The notes beneath the pieces were generated by a model that searched no databases, was not told where the DNA came from, and worked only from the letters and a program-made list of their open reading frames with translations. This document shows, in pieces, positions 7,625-14,948 of a stretch of 19,019 nucleotides of DNA. The stretch covers positions 1 to 19,019 of the forward strand of contig JAUILB010000015.1 in assembly GCA_030432815.1 (NCBI GenBank), given 5' to 3'. The DNA comes from Alphaproteobacteria bacterium (GTDB lineage: Bacteria > Pseudomonadota > Alphaproteobacteria > Sphingomonadales > Emcibacteraceae). The first letter of the stretch is position 1. The number at the start of each line of letters is the position of its first letter. Made by a program: the position numbers and the translations under genes.

Positions 7625-8985
7625 TACCCTCCCCTTTGTAAAATTATGTTTAATGCCGGCAATAAAGTTCCCATCGCATCAAGCAACCTGAATTCCGATA
7701 AATCCTTTTCCACGACACCTCCCAAATGCTGCTCTCTTGCCGCATGATGCTCCCTCTCTGCTTCAAGCAGATTGAAAAGGCTGCCACCTGTTGCTTCAAA
7801 CTGCTCACGGGTCTGATCACGGTTTATTCTGCTTGCGTTCAATGCCTTTTCAAGTGACATCAATTGTTTAGCATGACTTTGAACCGTTTGAAAAGCAACC
7901 TTGATTGTTCTATCCACTTCACGGCGGATATTATCTTCGGAATGTCTTGATCTTTCATAACCTTTTGCTGATTTTGAAATTCTTGCTGAGCGCGCACCAC
8001 CTGTATAAAGGTCGTAACTCATAACAAGCCGGCCAGTGACATCATAATCCTCATTCCCCCGCTCCAGGTCATATTTAGTGGCCGCAAGCTCCAGCGAAAC
8101 GCTCGGAAATTGGGTTGCACGTTCGGCATTCATTGTTTCTTTGGAAGAAAGCGACTGGGACGCTGCCATAACCAGTAATGGATTATATTGAAAGCCAGTT
8201 TCAAGAGCGTCATTAACACTCGCCGGTAATTCCATTGCTATTTCCGGACGCTCCAGATCGGACGGCGAGAAACTGAACACTTCCTCATAATGGCTAACGG
8301 CCCCTTCAAGATCCATTTGTGCGCGTGCCTCATTTGTTTCAGCAATCGCAAGACGGGATTGCATCAATGTCACATCCCTGTTCGGCCCCCTTCCGCTTTC
8401 AAATCTTAACGTTACCATATCAAGAAGTTCCTGATGCCGGTTTACATTTTCACGGTGATATTCGCGGCGGAGTGTTTCATAAAGAACATAATAGTGTGCT
8501 TCCACAGCAGCTAAGGCCACGGCTGAGGCTTCGTAACTATATTGTTCATGTGCCGCCGTAAAAGCATGCCTTGCTGCAGCAATCCTGCTTGAGGTACTAC
8601 CGCCGTCATAAAGCAACTGTCGGCCAATTAAGGATATATTTGCTGCGGTATCACGCAAACTACGTTGTGTTATATTATCGAAACGATCCTCGAAATTATC
8701 GGCGATGCGGTGCCTGCCTGAAAGATCAACACCAATCTGTGGGTATAATGCCGCACGTGCTTCTTCTTGTATGAAGCGCTGCTCGTCACGGGCGGCTTGC
8801 GCAGCAGATGTTCTTGGGTGTTCACGAACTGCGACCTGAATATTTTCTTTGAAAATCTGTGTATAGGCAGGCTGCGTATTAAACAAATTATTTTGAAACT
8901 GTGACTGGGCTTGCGCATTGGCAGAATACGCACAACATAATATTCCCATCGCCGTAACAAGGCTTCCCCAAAATATTTTACTCAT
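7624..8985 (-). CDS. TolC-family outer-membrane efflux/secretion protein
   Basis: This is the outer-membrane and periplasmic channel of the type I secretion system. The ATG at 8985 is chosen because it opens a clean Sec signal peptide (MSKIFWGSLVTAMGILCCAYSANA, cleavage after about residue 24); an upstream frame to 9066 would bury it. At 453 residues it has the normal TolC length. Features include EHPRTSAAQAARDEQ and IGVDLSGRHR in the first repeat, an internal LLVMAASQSLSSKE, and MSYDLYTGGARSARI, the typical tyrosine-glycine turn of the second beta-strand pair. Long helices separate these. Its stop overlaps the ABC start by one base. It is the first gene of the secretion operon. Confidence 0.93.
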   Translation of the reverse strand: MSKIFWGSLVTAMGILCCAYSANAQAQSQFQNNLFNTQPAYTQIFKENIQVAVREHPRTSAAQAARDEQRFIQEEARAALYPQIGVDLSGRHRIADNFEDRFDNITQRSLRDTAANISLIGRQLLYDGGSTSSRIAAARHAFTAAHEQYSYEASAVALAAVEAHYYVLYETLRREYHRENVNRHQELLDMVTLRFESGRGPNRDVTLMQSRLAIAETNEARAQMDLEGAVSHYEEVFSFSPSDLERPEIAMELPASVNDALETGFQYNPLLVMAASQSLSSKETMNAERATQFPSVSLELAATKYDLERGNEDYDVTGRLVMSYDLYTGGARSARISKSAKGYERSRHSEDNIRREVDRTIKVAFQTVQSHAKQLMSLEKALNASRINRDQTREQFEATGGSLFNLLEAEREHHAAREQHLGGVVEKDLSEFRLLDAMGTLLPALNIILQRGG

Positions 8986-9024
8986 TTTATCATCTTTTCT
9001 TCTTTGAGATTTCCAACAAACATA

Positions 9025-9052
9025 ATCATACATGATAGTCTGTTTTACACAA
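9025..9052 (-). promoter_or_regulatory. Putative promoter of the type I secretion operon
   Basis: On the leftward strand TTGTGT (9052-9047) and TATGAT (9030-9025) are separated by 16 bp and lie about 40 bp ahead of the TolC start. The surrounding 152-bp gap (8986-9137) is A+T-rich and shows no other gene. I saw no convincing terminator for the upstream catabolic operon, so read-through into the secretion genes is possible. Confidence 0.35.
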
Positions 9053-9137
9053 CAAGCGGTTAACAAAAGTATAGATAAGTATATTTTTTCAACAAGTCCG
9101 TTTTCAGCAATCTGTATGAAGAATTACTTTTTGCCCT

Positions 9138-9788
9138 TTAATCTACAGCATCCGGTTGATTTTCCGGGATCGCTTTATCGAAGGCTTCCATCGCAAGACA
9201 AGCATCATTTATCCGTCGGATTGTAGGGTAAGGTTCAAGATCGCATTTAAACCGATTGGCATTATAGACTTGCGGTACCAGATAACAATCCGCAATCCCC
9301 GGCGTATCGCCATGACAGAATTTACCTGTTTGCGGATCAGTGGACAGTTTTCTTTCCAGTGCTGTAAATTCTTGTCTGATCCAGTGGTGGTACCATGTAT
9401 TGACCCCATCCTGGTCCTGCCCAAGACTATTTTGCAGATACTTAAGGACCCTAAGATTAAGAAGCGGGTGTATGTCACAGGCAATCGCAAAAACAATCGA
9501 CTGCACCCTTGCGCGTTCCTCGGGATTTGTCGGTAGCAATAAATATTTGGTATCTATACTGTCCAGATATTCAATAATCGCGATTGATTGGGTGATTATT
9601 TTATTACCTACCTCAAGTGCAGGGATTAATCCCTGTGGATTTTTAGCCAGATATTCCTCAGACTTATGTTCATTATGTGTAAGCCTATAATTTTTCTGCA
9701 CATAATTCATGTTTTTTAAATTAAGGGCAATACGAACGCGGTAAGATGCTGAACTGCGCCACATGCCATGTAATATAATATCAGACAA
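9138..9788 (-). CDS. maiA: Maleylpyruvate (maleylacetoacetate) isomerase, zeta-class GST family
   Basis: This enzyme makes the glutathione-dependent cis-trans isomerisation of maleylpyruvate to fumarylpyruvate in the gentisate pathway. At 216 residues it is family-typical. The N-terminal thioredoxin-like domain has SSASYRVRIALNLK (12-25), where the classical zeta motif has Cys at the third position and this protein has Ala14. NagL-type maleylpyruvate isomerases also lack that Cys, as I recall. KNPQGLIPALEV (49-60) and QSIAIIEYLD (67-76) form the glutathione site. The helical domain has CDIHPLLNLRVLKYL and GIADCYLVPQVYNA. The C-terminus NQPDAVD is NagL-like. Its start overlaps the hydrolase gene by 8 bp, and it is the last gene of the operon. 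With gentisate dioxygenase nearby, maleylpyruvate is a likelier substrate than maleylacetoacetate. Confidence 0.92.
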   Translation of the reverse strand: MSDIILHGMWRSSASYRVRIALNLKNMNYVQKNYRLTHNEHKSEEYLAKNPQGLIPALEVGNKIITQSIAIIEYLDSIDTKYLLLPTNPEERARVQSIVFAIACDIHPLLNLRVLKYLQNSLGQDQDGVNTWYHHWIRQEFTALERKLSTDPQTGKFCHGDTPGIADCYLVPQVYNANRFKCDLEPYPTIRRINDACLAMEAFDKAIPENQPDAVD

Positions 9789-10467
9789 TTTTTGTCTCCA
9801 ATTCTGTTAAGCCATCAATACCAACTTTGATTACGTCACCAGGAACCACGGGGCCAACACCTTCCGGTGTACCGGTATAAATCAAATCACCCGGTTTCAA
9901 TGTAAATAAACCCGACAGGTTCACAATCACTTCTGGAACTGACCAGATCAGTTTGTTAATGTTGCTGTCCTGTTTAATGTCACCATTAACAGAAAGCCAG
10001 ATACGCGCATTTTCAATGTTATCAACCTGATCAATCGCATGAATTTCAGCACAAGGTGCCGAATGATCAAAAGCCTTTCCCGTATCCCACGGACGTCCTT
10101 TATTTTTGGCTTCTGACTGAAGATCACGGCGCGTTAAATCATTGCCAACCGCATAACCAAATACATGGTCAAGAGCCTTTTCAAGGGTTGCGTCTTTACA
10201 TTCCCTGCCAATAGCAACTACAAGTTCCGCTTCATAATGAAGGTTACCTGTTTCTGGAGGATAAGGAACTTCTGTCCCATTATCCACCACTGCATCCGCC
10301 GGTTTGGTAAAATAAAATGGTAGTTCGCGGTCCGGATCATGACCCATTTCCCGCGCATGGGCAGCATAGTTCCGTCCGACGCAGAAAATACGGCGTACAG
10401 GGAACCTGTCTTCACTATTATGCACGGCTACGCTGGCCTGTTTCGGTGGATCAATAACAAAACCCAT
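9781..10467 (-). CDS. nagK: Fumarylpyruvate hydrolase (FAH family)
   Basis: It hydrolyses fumarylpyruvate to fumarate and pyruvate, the last step of the gentisate route. The 228 residues have the compact FAH fold. Seen in order: FCVGRNYAAHAREMG (28-42), LHYEAELVVAIG with metal-ligand acids Glu79 and Glu81, GYAVGNDLTRRDLQ with Asp110, GKAFDHSAP (130-138), and GDLIYTGTPEGVGPV near the C-terminus. These are the conserved positions of the NagK/FAH group. AGGAG lies 8 bp before the ATG. It follows the dioxygenase by 18 bp and overlaps the isomerase start, fitting a single transcript. Acylpyruvase activity on other substrates is possible, but context supports fumarylpyruvate. Confidence 0.92.
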   Translation of the reverse strand: MGFVIDPPKQASVAVHNSEDRFPVRRIFCVGRNYAAHAREMGHDPDRELPFYFTKPADAVVDNGTEVPYPPETGNLHYEAELVVAIGRECKDATLEKALDHVFGYAVGNDLTRRDLQSEAKNKGRPWDTGKAFDHSAPCAEIHAIDQVDNIENARIWLSVNGDIKQDSNINKLIWSVPEVIVNLSGLFTLKPGDLIYTGTPEGVGPVVPGDVIKVGIDGLTELETKIV

Positions 10468-10485
10468 TTTATAAACTCCTGATTT

Positions 10486-11523
10486 TTATCTGTTTCCGCG
10501 GTCTTCCCGCCATAACCCCAATGCCTGTTGTACGGGGCGGTCTGAATAACTGAAAAGGATGCAATCTTCACCTGCAAAATGCTGATGATAGTGCCAGCTA
10601 GGAACGACAAATGTGTCATTTGGTTTCCAGTTTATTTCTTTATCACCAATTCTGGTTTTTCCACTTCCTTCCACAACAGAATATACCGTTGCATCGGTTG
10701 ACCGGTATGATGCCGTTTCAAAACCAGATGGTAGCAATTGCATAAAAGCCCCCATGGTTGGCATTGCTGATTTGCCATCTACCGGATTGACATACATTAA
10801 TTTATAACCGTGACAGGGATCGGGGCCACCCGCTTCTTTCATGGTTATTAAACTTTCACGGGTTCGGTCATAAGGGTATTTCATCACGGGGGATGTATTT
10901 GAAACCGGGATAAAATCAATCGGCATCAGGCCATTTCCATAACGGGCCACGCTGTCACCATCTTTTCTTACATGGGGATGTTCATCTTCAGAATGATGCT
11001 CCATAAAAGACGCATCAAGAAACTGAACGATCGGAATATCAAGACCATCAAGCCAGAAAGTGGGTTCTTCGGATTCGTTTCCATGGTCATGCCAACGACC
11101 GCTTGGGGTCAATATCAGATCCCCTTTGCTCATATATGATTTTTCACCATCCACGGCTGTATAGGCACCACTTCCTTCGAGAATAAACCGAAAGGCTGCC
11201 TGTGAATGACGGTGGGCCGGTGCAATTTCACCCGGCATAATCAACTGAATACCGGCATAAAGTGATGTTGTAATTTTGCTTTCACCAGCCATGCCCGGAT
11301 TTTCCAGAATAAGCACCCGCCGCTCCGCTTCCTTGGCGGTAAGCAGACTGCCTGCTTCCAGTAATACCGGGCGTATATCATCATATTTCCAAAGATGTGG
11401 CTGACATGCGCTAACGGGTTCAGGCGTCACAAGCGTTTTTAACCGCTCCCACAGGGGGACAAGATTATCGCCACTTATTTTCTCGCTATAACCATCGAGT
11501 TCAGCTTTTCGTGCGTCATCCAT
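10486..11523 (-). CDS. Gentisate 1,2-dioxygenase (bicupin)
   Basis: This is a non-haem Fe(II) ring-cleaving enzyme converting gentisate (2,5-dihydroxybenzoate) plus O2 to maleylpyruvate. At 345 residues it is the normal bicupin size. The first cupin holds the iron ligands in PAHRHSQ (His104, His106) and WHDHGNE (His145, His147). The second cupin spans about 250-335 with VVEGSGKTRIG and VPSWHYHQHFAGED. The N-terminal LVPLWERLKTLVTPEPVS is characteristic of gentisate dioxygenases. It begins 2 bp after the HpaB-family gene's stop and is followed by hydrolase and isomerase genes, completing the gentisate pathway. Related bicupins act on salicylate or 1-hydroxy-2-naphthoate, but the neighbours argue for gentisate or a substituted gentisate. 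Confidence 0.93.
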   Translation of the reverse strand: MDDARKAELDGYSEKISGDNLVPLWERLKTLVTPEPVSACQPHLWKYDDIRPVLLEAGSLLTAKEAERRVLILENPGMAGESKITTSLYAGIQLIMPGEIAPAHRHSQAAFRFILEGSGAYTAVDGEKSYMSKGDLILTPSGRWHDHGNESEEPTFWLDGLDIPIVQFLDASFMEHHSEDEHPHVRKDGDSVARYGNGLMPIDFIPVSNTSPVMKYPYDRTRESLITMKEAGGPDPCHGYKLMYVNPVDGKSAMPTMGAFMQLLPSGFETASYRSTDATVYSVVEGSGKTRIGDKEINWKPNDTFVVPSWHYHQHFAGEDCILFSYSDRPVQQALGLWREDRGNR

Positions 11524-11525
11524 TT

Positions 11526-13019
11526 TTATCCCTCATAAGCGAGTGCCGCATCAACCAATGCAATTGCATCCGATTTATCATACATTTTATAGACGCTGGC
11601 AACAATAACTTCGGGTGATCCTGAATGAAGGCGTTCGTAAAGCTGCTGCCTGCCACCAAAGCTGTCACCTGTAAGCTCCCATGCAAGCTTGCAAAGCCTT
11701 TGCCGGTAGCCGGCATCAACACCTTTCCCGCGCCAGTAGCGGTCAATGAGTGGCCGAAGTTCCGGTACATCCATATCTTCCGCCGATGGCACAAAAATCG
11801 GCGCACTGGTGGTCACATGTTCAATAATACTCACGAGCCGTTCTGAAACCATACCGATAAACGCCCGAAGGTGCGGTGCTGGTTTTATGGCAAAATGACC
11901 ACCCGGGGTATGACTGCCTTCCACTTCAGCAGTTCTTATAATGGATCTGAAAATTTCCTTATAAGTAACAAGTTCGCCAAGTTCCATTTCAATAAGCTGA
12001 CGCCCAGCCTTCCCTTCGGTTTCAATCATCAGGTGGGATACGCCGATCATCAGCTCAAGCCGCTCAAGCAGTTGAAGCACGCTGCAATGAGCAGCCCATT
12101 TCATAACACGGGATCGGAAAAGCATATTGGCTTCTTTGGGGGCATTGGCAAGAAAGACCCGTTCCCAGGGCACAAAAACATCATCAAAAATCATGACTAC
12201 ATCCTGCTCATCAAACCGTGTGGATAGCGGATGATCACGGACATCACGGTTTATACTAAAGGGTTCGCGGCAAATTTGTTTAATCCCCGGCGCACTTACA
12301 GGCATGGCAAACCACAAACCAAATTCAGGCTCATCTTCCTGAAGCGTTTGTGTCGGTGCAATGACAACTTCATCTGTAAGCGGCCCTAAAGTCACAAACC
12401 GTGCGCCACGGACAATAATACCGTCTTCCCGTTCTTCAACAATTCGCATGCAGCGGTCGGGGTCTTCTTTCGGACGTTTTGATTTATCCATTGCCGGATC
12501 ATGAAGACCGTGTGAAAGCGACAGATCATTTTCAGCAGCATATTTTAAATAATTTTCGATATTGGTTTTAAACCTTGGGTCAATTTTTGCCATTTCATCA
12601 CGTGCATCATACATCCCGACTATAATGGCAGCACAAAAATCCGGAAAACGGCCAAACATGCCAAGGCTTTCTTTCGCCCAGATCGCCGTATTATCCCGCC
12701 GTTTTATCAGATCATCATAATTTTTCGGCAGGGAATAACTATAGGATACACGAACGCCATCATCATTGATAAATGACATTTTATCCTGAAGATCAGGGTT
12801 ATGCTGCTGATCATATATGCGCGCCATTTCGCGCGCCACACGTGAAAAAGCCGGATGTTCCGTTACATCATCTACTTTTTTTCCATGTACCCAGACTTCC
12901 CGACCATCACGCAGACTTTCAAGATATTCTTCACCCGTCATGATCCCATGACCACGCCCTGCGGTCATATTGAGTTTGTCTTCGAAGCTGTAGTTACTCA
13001 CTTTATTTTCCTTAAGCAT
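11526..13019 (-). CDS. HpaB-family FADH2-dependent aromatic monooxygenase, oxygenase component
   Basis: This flavin-dependent hydroxylase has the acyl-CoA-dehydrogenase-like fold of 4-hydroxyphenylacetate 3-monooxygenase (HpaB), a group that includes phenol, chlorophenol and resorcinol hydroxylases. At 497 residues it is normal. The N-terminal MTGEEYLESLRDGREV is a hallmark. Other conserved blocks are LGMFGRFPDF (119-128), IIVRGARFVT, DHPLSTRFDEQDVVMIFDDV and VPWERVF. Arg124 and His170 match the substrate-hydroxyl residues recalled from Thermus HpaB (Arg100, His142), but the Tyr104 equivalent is Phe128. This hints at a different substrate. No flavin reductase (HpaC-like) partner is in the window, so FADH2 must come from elsewhere. 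Start: ATG at 13019, 2 bp after the amidohydrolase stop; internal GTG/ATG starts also exist. The substrate is unknown. Confidence 0.88.
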   Translation of the reverse strand: MLKENKVSNYSFEDKLNMTAGRGHGIMTGEEYLESLRDGREVWVHGKKVDDVTEHPAFSRVAREMARIYDQQHNPDLQDKMSFINDDGVRVSYSYSLPKNYDDLIKRRDNTAIWAKESLGMFGRFPDFCAAIIVGMYDARDEMAKIDPRFKTNIENYLKYAAENDLSLSHGLHDPAMDKSKRPKEDPDRCMRIVEEREDGIIVRGARFVTLGPLTDEVVIAPTQTLQEDEPEFGLWFAMPVSAPGIKQICREPFSINRDVRDHPLSTRFDEQDVVMIFDDVFVPWERVFLANAPKEANMLFRSRVMKWAAHCSVLQLLERLELMIGVSHLMIETEGKAGRQLIEMELGELVTYKEIFRSIIRTAEVEGSHTPGGHFAIKPAPHLRAFIGMVSERLVSIIEHVTTSAPIFVPSAEDMDVPELRPLIDRYWRGKGVDAGYRQRLCKLAWELTGDSFGGRQQLYERLHSGSPEVIVASVYKMYDKSDAIALVDAALAYEG

Positions 13020-13021
13020 TA

Positions 13022-14026
13022 TTAAACGTCCAAATTAAAAACTTTGATGGCATTGCCGCTGTAGATAGCATCGCGGTCTTTCTGATCGAGCCAGTTAAAA
13101 CCATCCAGATAAGGTTTAATGTCATCAAACGGACGACCCGTATCCGGATTATGACTTGATCCCACTCCCGGACATTCAGCACCGAACAATAACCTGTCGA
13201 CACCGATTTCCTTGATTAGAAGTTCAAGGGCCGCTTCTGAATATAAAACCGTATCAAAGTATAGTTTTTTGACCTTTTCCCTAAAGCGCATGCCCTTGCC
13301 ACGAAGGGAAGCTGAATCAAAACGGCCGATCTGATAGGGAATTGCCCCGCCACCATGAGAGCAAATTATTTTTAAATCCGGGAAATCATCAAATACACTG
13401 GATTTTAAAAGATGTGCGACCGAAATCGTTTCTTCATTAATAAAATGAAGTGAATACGGTGTTCGTTCTGATCTTGAACCACAACTATGTATATGCGCAG
13501 GCACATCAAGCTCGCACAATTTTTCATAAAGAGGGTACCAATACCGGTCCCCTAGTCCCGGTGCTTCCTGTCCGCCATTTTCATATGGATCAGGATTAAG
13601 CAGACAACCTTTAAAGCCAAGCTCGTTAACACAGCGTTCAAGTTCTGGGATACAGTCTTCAATAGCCCTGCCCGCCACTTGTGGAAGGCCGGCAACCCCG
13701 ATAAAAATATCGGGAAACATCTGGGTCTGACGGTAAATAACATCATTCACTTCTTCATGCAGCCAGTCGATAATTTTCGCAGGGCTTTCAGAATGCATCA
13801 TTTGAAAAGGACGTGGTGATACACACTGCTTATCGGTCCCCACTTCTTTAAGATACGGCAGATGGCCATATTTTCCCATATGTGGTGTATTCAGTGCTTC
13901 CAGCATTTCATCGTCTGAAATAACAACTTTTCCACGCCCGTGTGCCCCACGATGCGCGAGAAGTGTTGCTTTATATGCCCAAAGCTTTGCAGGTGCACTG
14001 ACATGAGCGTGGCAATCAATAATCAT
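13022..14026 (-). CDS. Amidohydrolase-2 family enzyme, LigJ-like (4-oxalomesaconate hydratase-like or decarboxylase)
   Basis: This is a metal-dependent TIM-barrel enzyme of 334 residues. Metal-site motifs seen: DCHAH (His6, His8), DVPAHIHSCG (His178/His180), CSHGGGAIPYQ (His224) and FGAECPG with Glu284. Many decarboxylases of this family (ACMSD, gamma-resorcylate decarboxylase) have Asp at that last position, whereas LigJ, as I recall, has Glu. Stretches such as ELERCVNELGFKGCLLNPDP, RYWYPLYEKLCELDVPA and FDDIKPYLD closely resemble LigJ, which hydrates 4-oxalomesaconate in protocatechuate 4,5-cleavage. A hydratase on a ring-cleavage product is therefore my first choice, with aromatic-acid decarboxylase second. 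It is the first gene of the leftward catabolic operon, with AAAGGATC as ribosome-binding site. Confidence 0.82.
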   Translation of the reverse strand: MIIDCHAHVSAPAKLWAYKATLLAHRGAHGRGKVVISDDEMLEALNTPHMGKYGHLPYLKEVGTDKQCVSPRPFQMMHSESPAKIIDWLHEEVNDVIYRQTQMFPDIFIGVAGLPQVAGRAIEDCIPELERCVNELGFKGCLLNPDPYENGGQEAPGLGDRYWYPLYEKLCELDVPAHIHSCGSRSERTPYSLHFINEETISVAHLLKSSVFDDFPDLKIICSHGGGAIPYQIGRFDSASLRGKGMRFREKVKKLYFDTVLYSEAALELLIKEIGVDRLLFGAECPGVGSSHNPDTGRPFDDIKPYLDGFNWLDQKDRDAIYSGNAIKVFNLDV

Positions 14027-14056
14027 TTCTGATCCTTTACAATATATTTTTTACTG

Positions 14057-14068
14057 TTATTATAATAA
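14057..14068. promoter_or_regulatory. Palindromic operator candidate, copy 1
   Basis: The perfect 12-bp palindrome TTATTATAATAA lies within a longer 16-bp match (14055-14070) to 18101-18116. It is centred in the divergent gap between the amidohydrolase and HD-protein genes and overlaps the putative -10 boxes. It ends 31 bp from the amidohydrolase start, exactly the offset of copy 2 from the RraA-like start. Confidence 0.6.
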
Positions 14069-14091
14069 TACCCAGTAAGAATCAGAGTCAA
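14062..14091 (-). promoter_or_regulatory. Putative promoter of the leftward aromatic operon
   Basis: On the leftward strand TTGACT (14091-14086) and TATTAT (14067-14062) are separated by 18 bp. A second TATTAT, shifted by 3 bp, gives a 15-bp spacing. The -35 sits in GCTTGAC, also found at the second divergent promoter. The -10 lies inside the palindrome, so a bound regulator would block RNA polymerase. Confidence 0.5.
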
Positions 14092-14150
14092 GCTCTATTG
14101 AAAAGCGACAAACATCTGGTAAAATTATAAAAAAGAGTAAGAGGCAAAAT

Positions 14151-14939
14151 ATGGACAGACGTAAATTTTTAGCATCCGTTGGCGGTGCCACTGCACTTGC
14201 GGCTATGTCCGCTTCCGAAAAAGCAGACGCCCTTGAACAGGCCATGAGTGAAGAACTGGACAGTATTGTTGTAAAACCACAGTTATGCACCACATACGGA
14301 CAGGAGGGCCCGCCAATTCAACGCGGTATTAAGCGGGACAAATATTTCATGATGGGGCATGATCCACGCCTTCCGCGTATGTCTGATAAACCTACACTCA
14401 TTGAATTTTACAAAAAACGCTTTGGATCAGTGCAGCATATGCTTCAAAGCGCACGACTGGCGAGAATCAATGGCCTTCCTGAAAAAACGGTTCTGGCCTG
14501 CTTGCTTCACGATATTTCGGTTGGCGGCCTGATTAGAATGGATCATGGGTATTGGGGGGCACAACTGGTCGCGCCCTATGTGGATGAGGAAATTGCATGG
14601 GCGATTAAATATCACCAGTCGCTCAGATTTTATGCTGATCCGGATGTGGGTTATGAATATCCCGAAGCTTATATCCGCTATTTTGGTCCCGATTTTGTGC
14701 CGGAACCTTATGTTGCGGCCGATGCTGAATATGCCAGAAACCACAAATGGTATATGACAGCCCGCCAGATAACAATTAACGATGTTTATTCTTTTGATCC
14801 CAATGTCACCGTCGAAATCGAAGATTTTGAAGACATTATCGGGCGCCATTTCAGACAGCCCGAAGAAGGGCTGGGTTATGATAACAGCCCATCAGCCCAT
14901 ATGTGGCGCACGATGATTTTCCCGAATAATTTTTTGTAA
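14151..14939 (+). CDS. Tat-exported HD-domain metalloprotein (PhnZ-like oxygenase or hydrolase)
   Basis: The protein is 262 residues with an RBS-like GAGG before the ATG. The N-terminus DRRKFLASVGGATALAAMSA matches the twin-arginine export pattern (RRxFL, then a mildly hydrophobic stretch and a possible cleavage after ADA). The body carries an HD-type metal site: His96 in VQHMLQSA, His120-Asp121 in LACLLHDIS, His132 in MDHGYWGAQL, His155 in IKYHQSLRF and perhaps Asp211 in INDVYSFD. The first His in an HxxQ context and the two later His residues recall diiron HD oxygenases such as PhnZ, though a phosphohydrolase or hydratase cannot be excluded. Tat export would fit a cofactor loaded in the cytoplasm. 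It is followed after 9 bp by the MFS gene and is divergent from the catabolic operon. Its substrate is unknown, and I know of no such enzyme in this pathway. Confidence 0.72.
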   Translation: MDRRKFLASVGGATALAAMSASEKADALEQAMSEELDSIVVKPQLCTTYGQEGPPIQRGIKRDKYFMMGHDPRLPRMSDKPTLIEFYKKRFGSVQHMLQSARLARINGLPEKTVLACLLHDISVGGLIRMDHGYWGAQLVAPYVDEEIAWAIKYHQSLRFYADPDVGYEYPEAYIRYFGPDFVPEPYVAADAEYARNHKWYMTARQITINDVYSFDPNVTVEIEDFEDIIGRHFRQPEEGLGYDNSPSAHMWRTMIFPNNFL

Positions 14940-14948
14940 GGTAAAATC

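Noticed and set aside
378..9034. ATGTATGATT shared by the lysR start region and the leftward TolC promoter as a common operator
   Set aside because: The match is only 10 bp, A+T-rich, not palindromic and overlaps likely -10 boxes, so chance is sufficient.
8986..9066. Upstream ATG (9066) for the TolC gene
   Set aside because: It would place 27 polar residues before a clear signal peptide that starts at the ATG at 8985.
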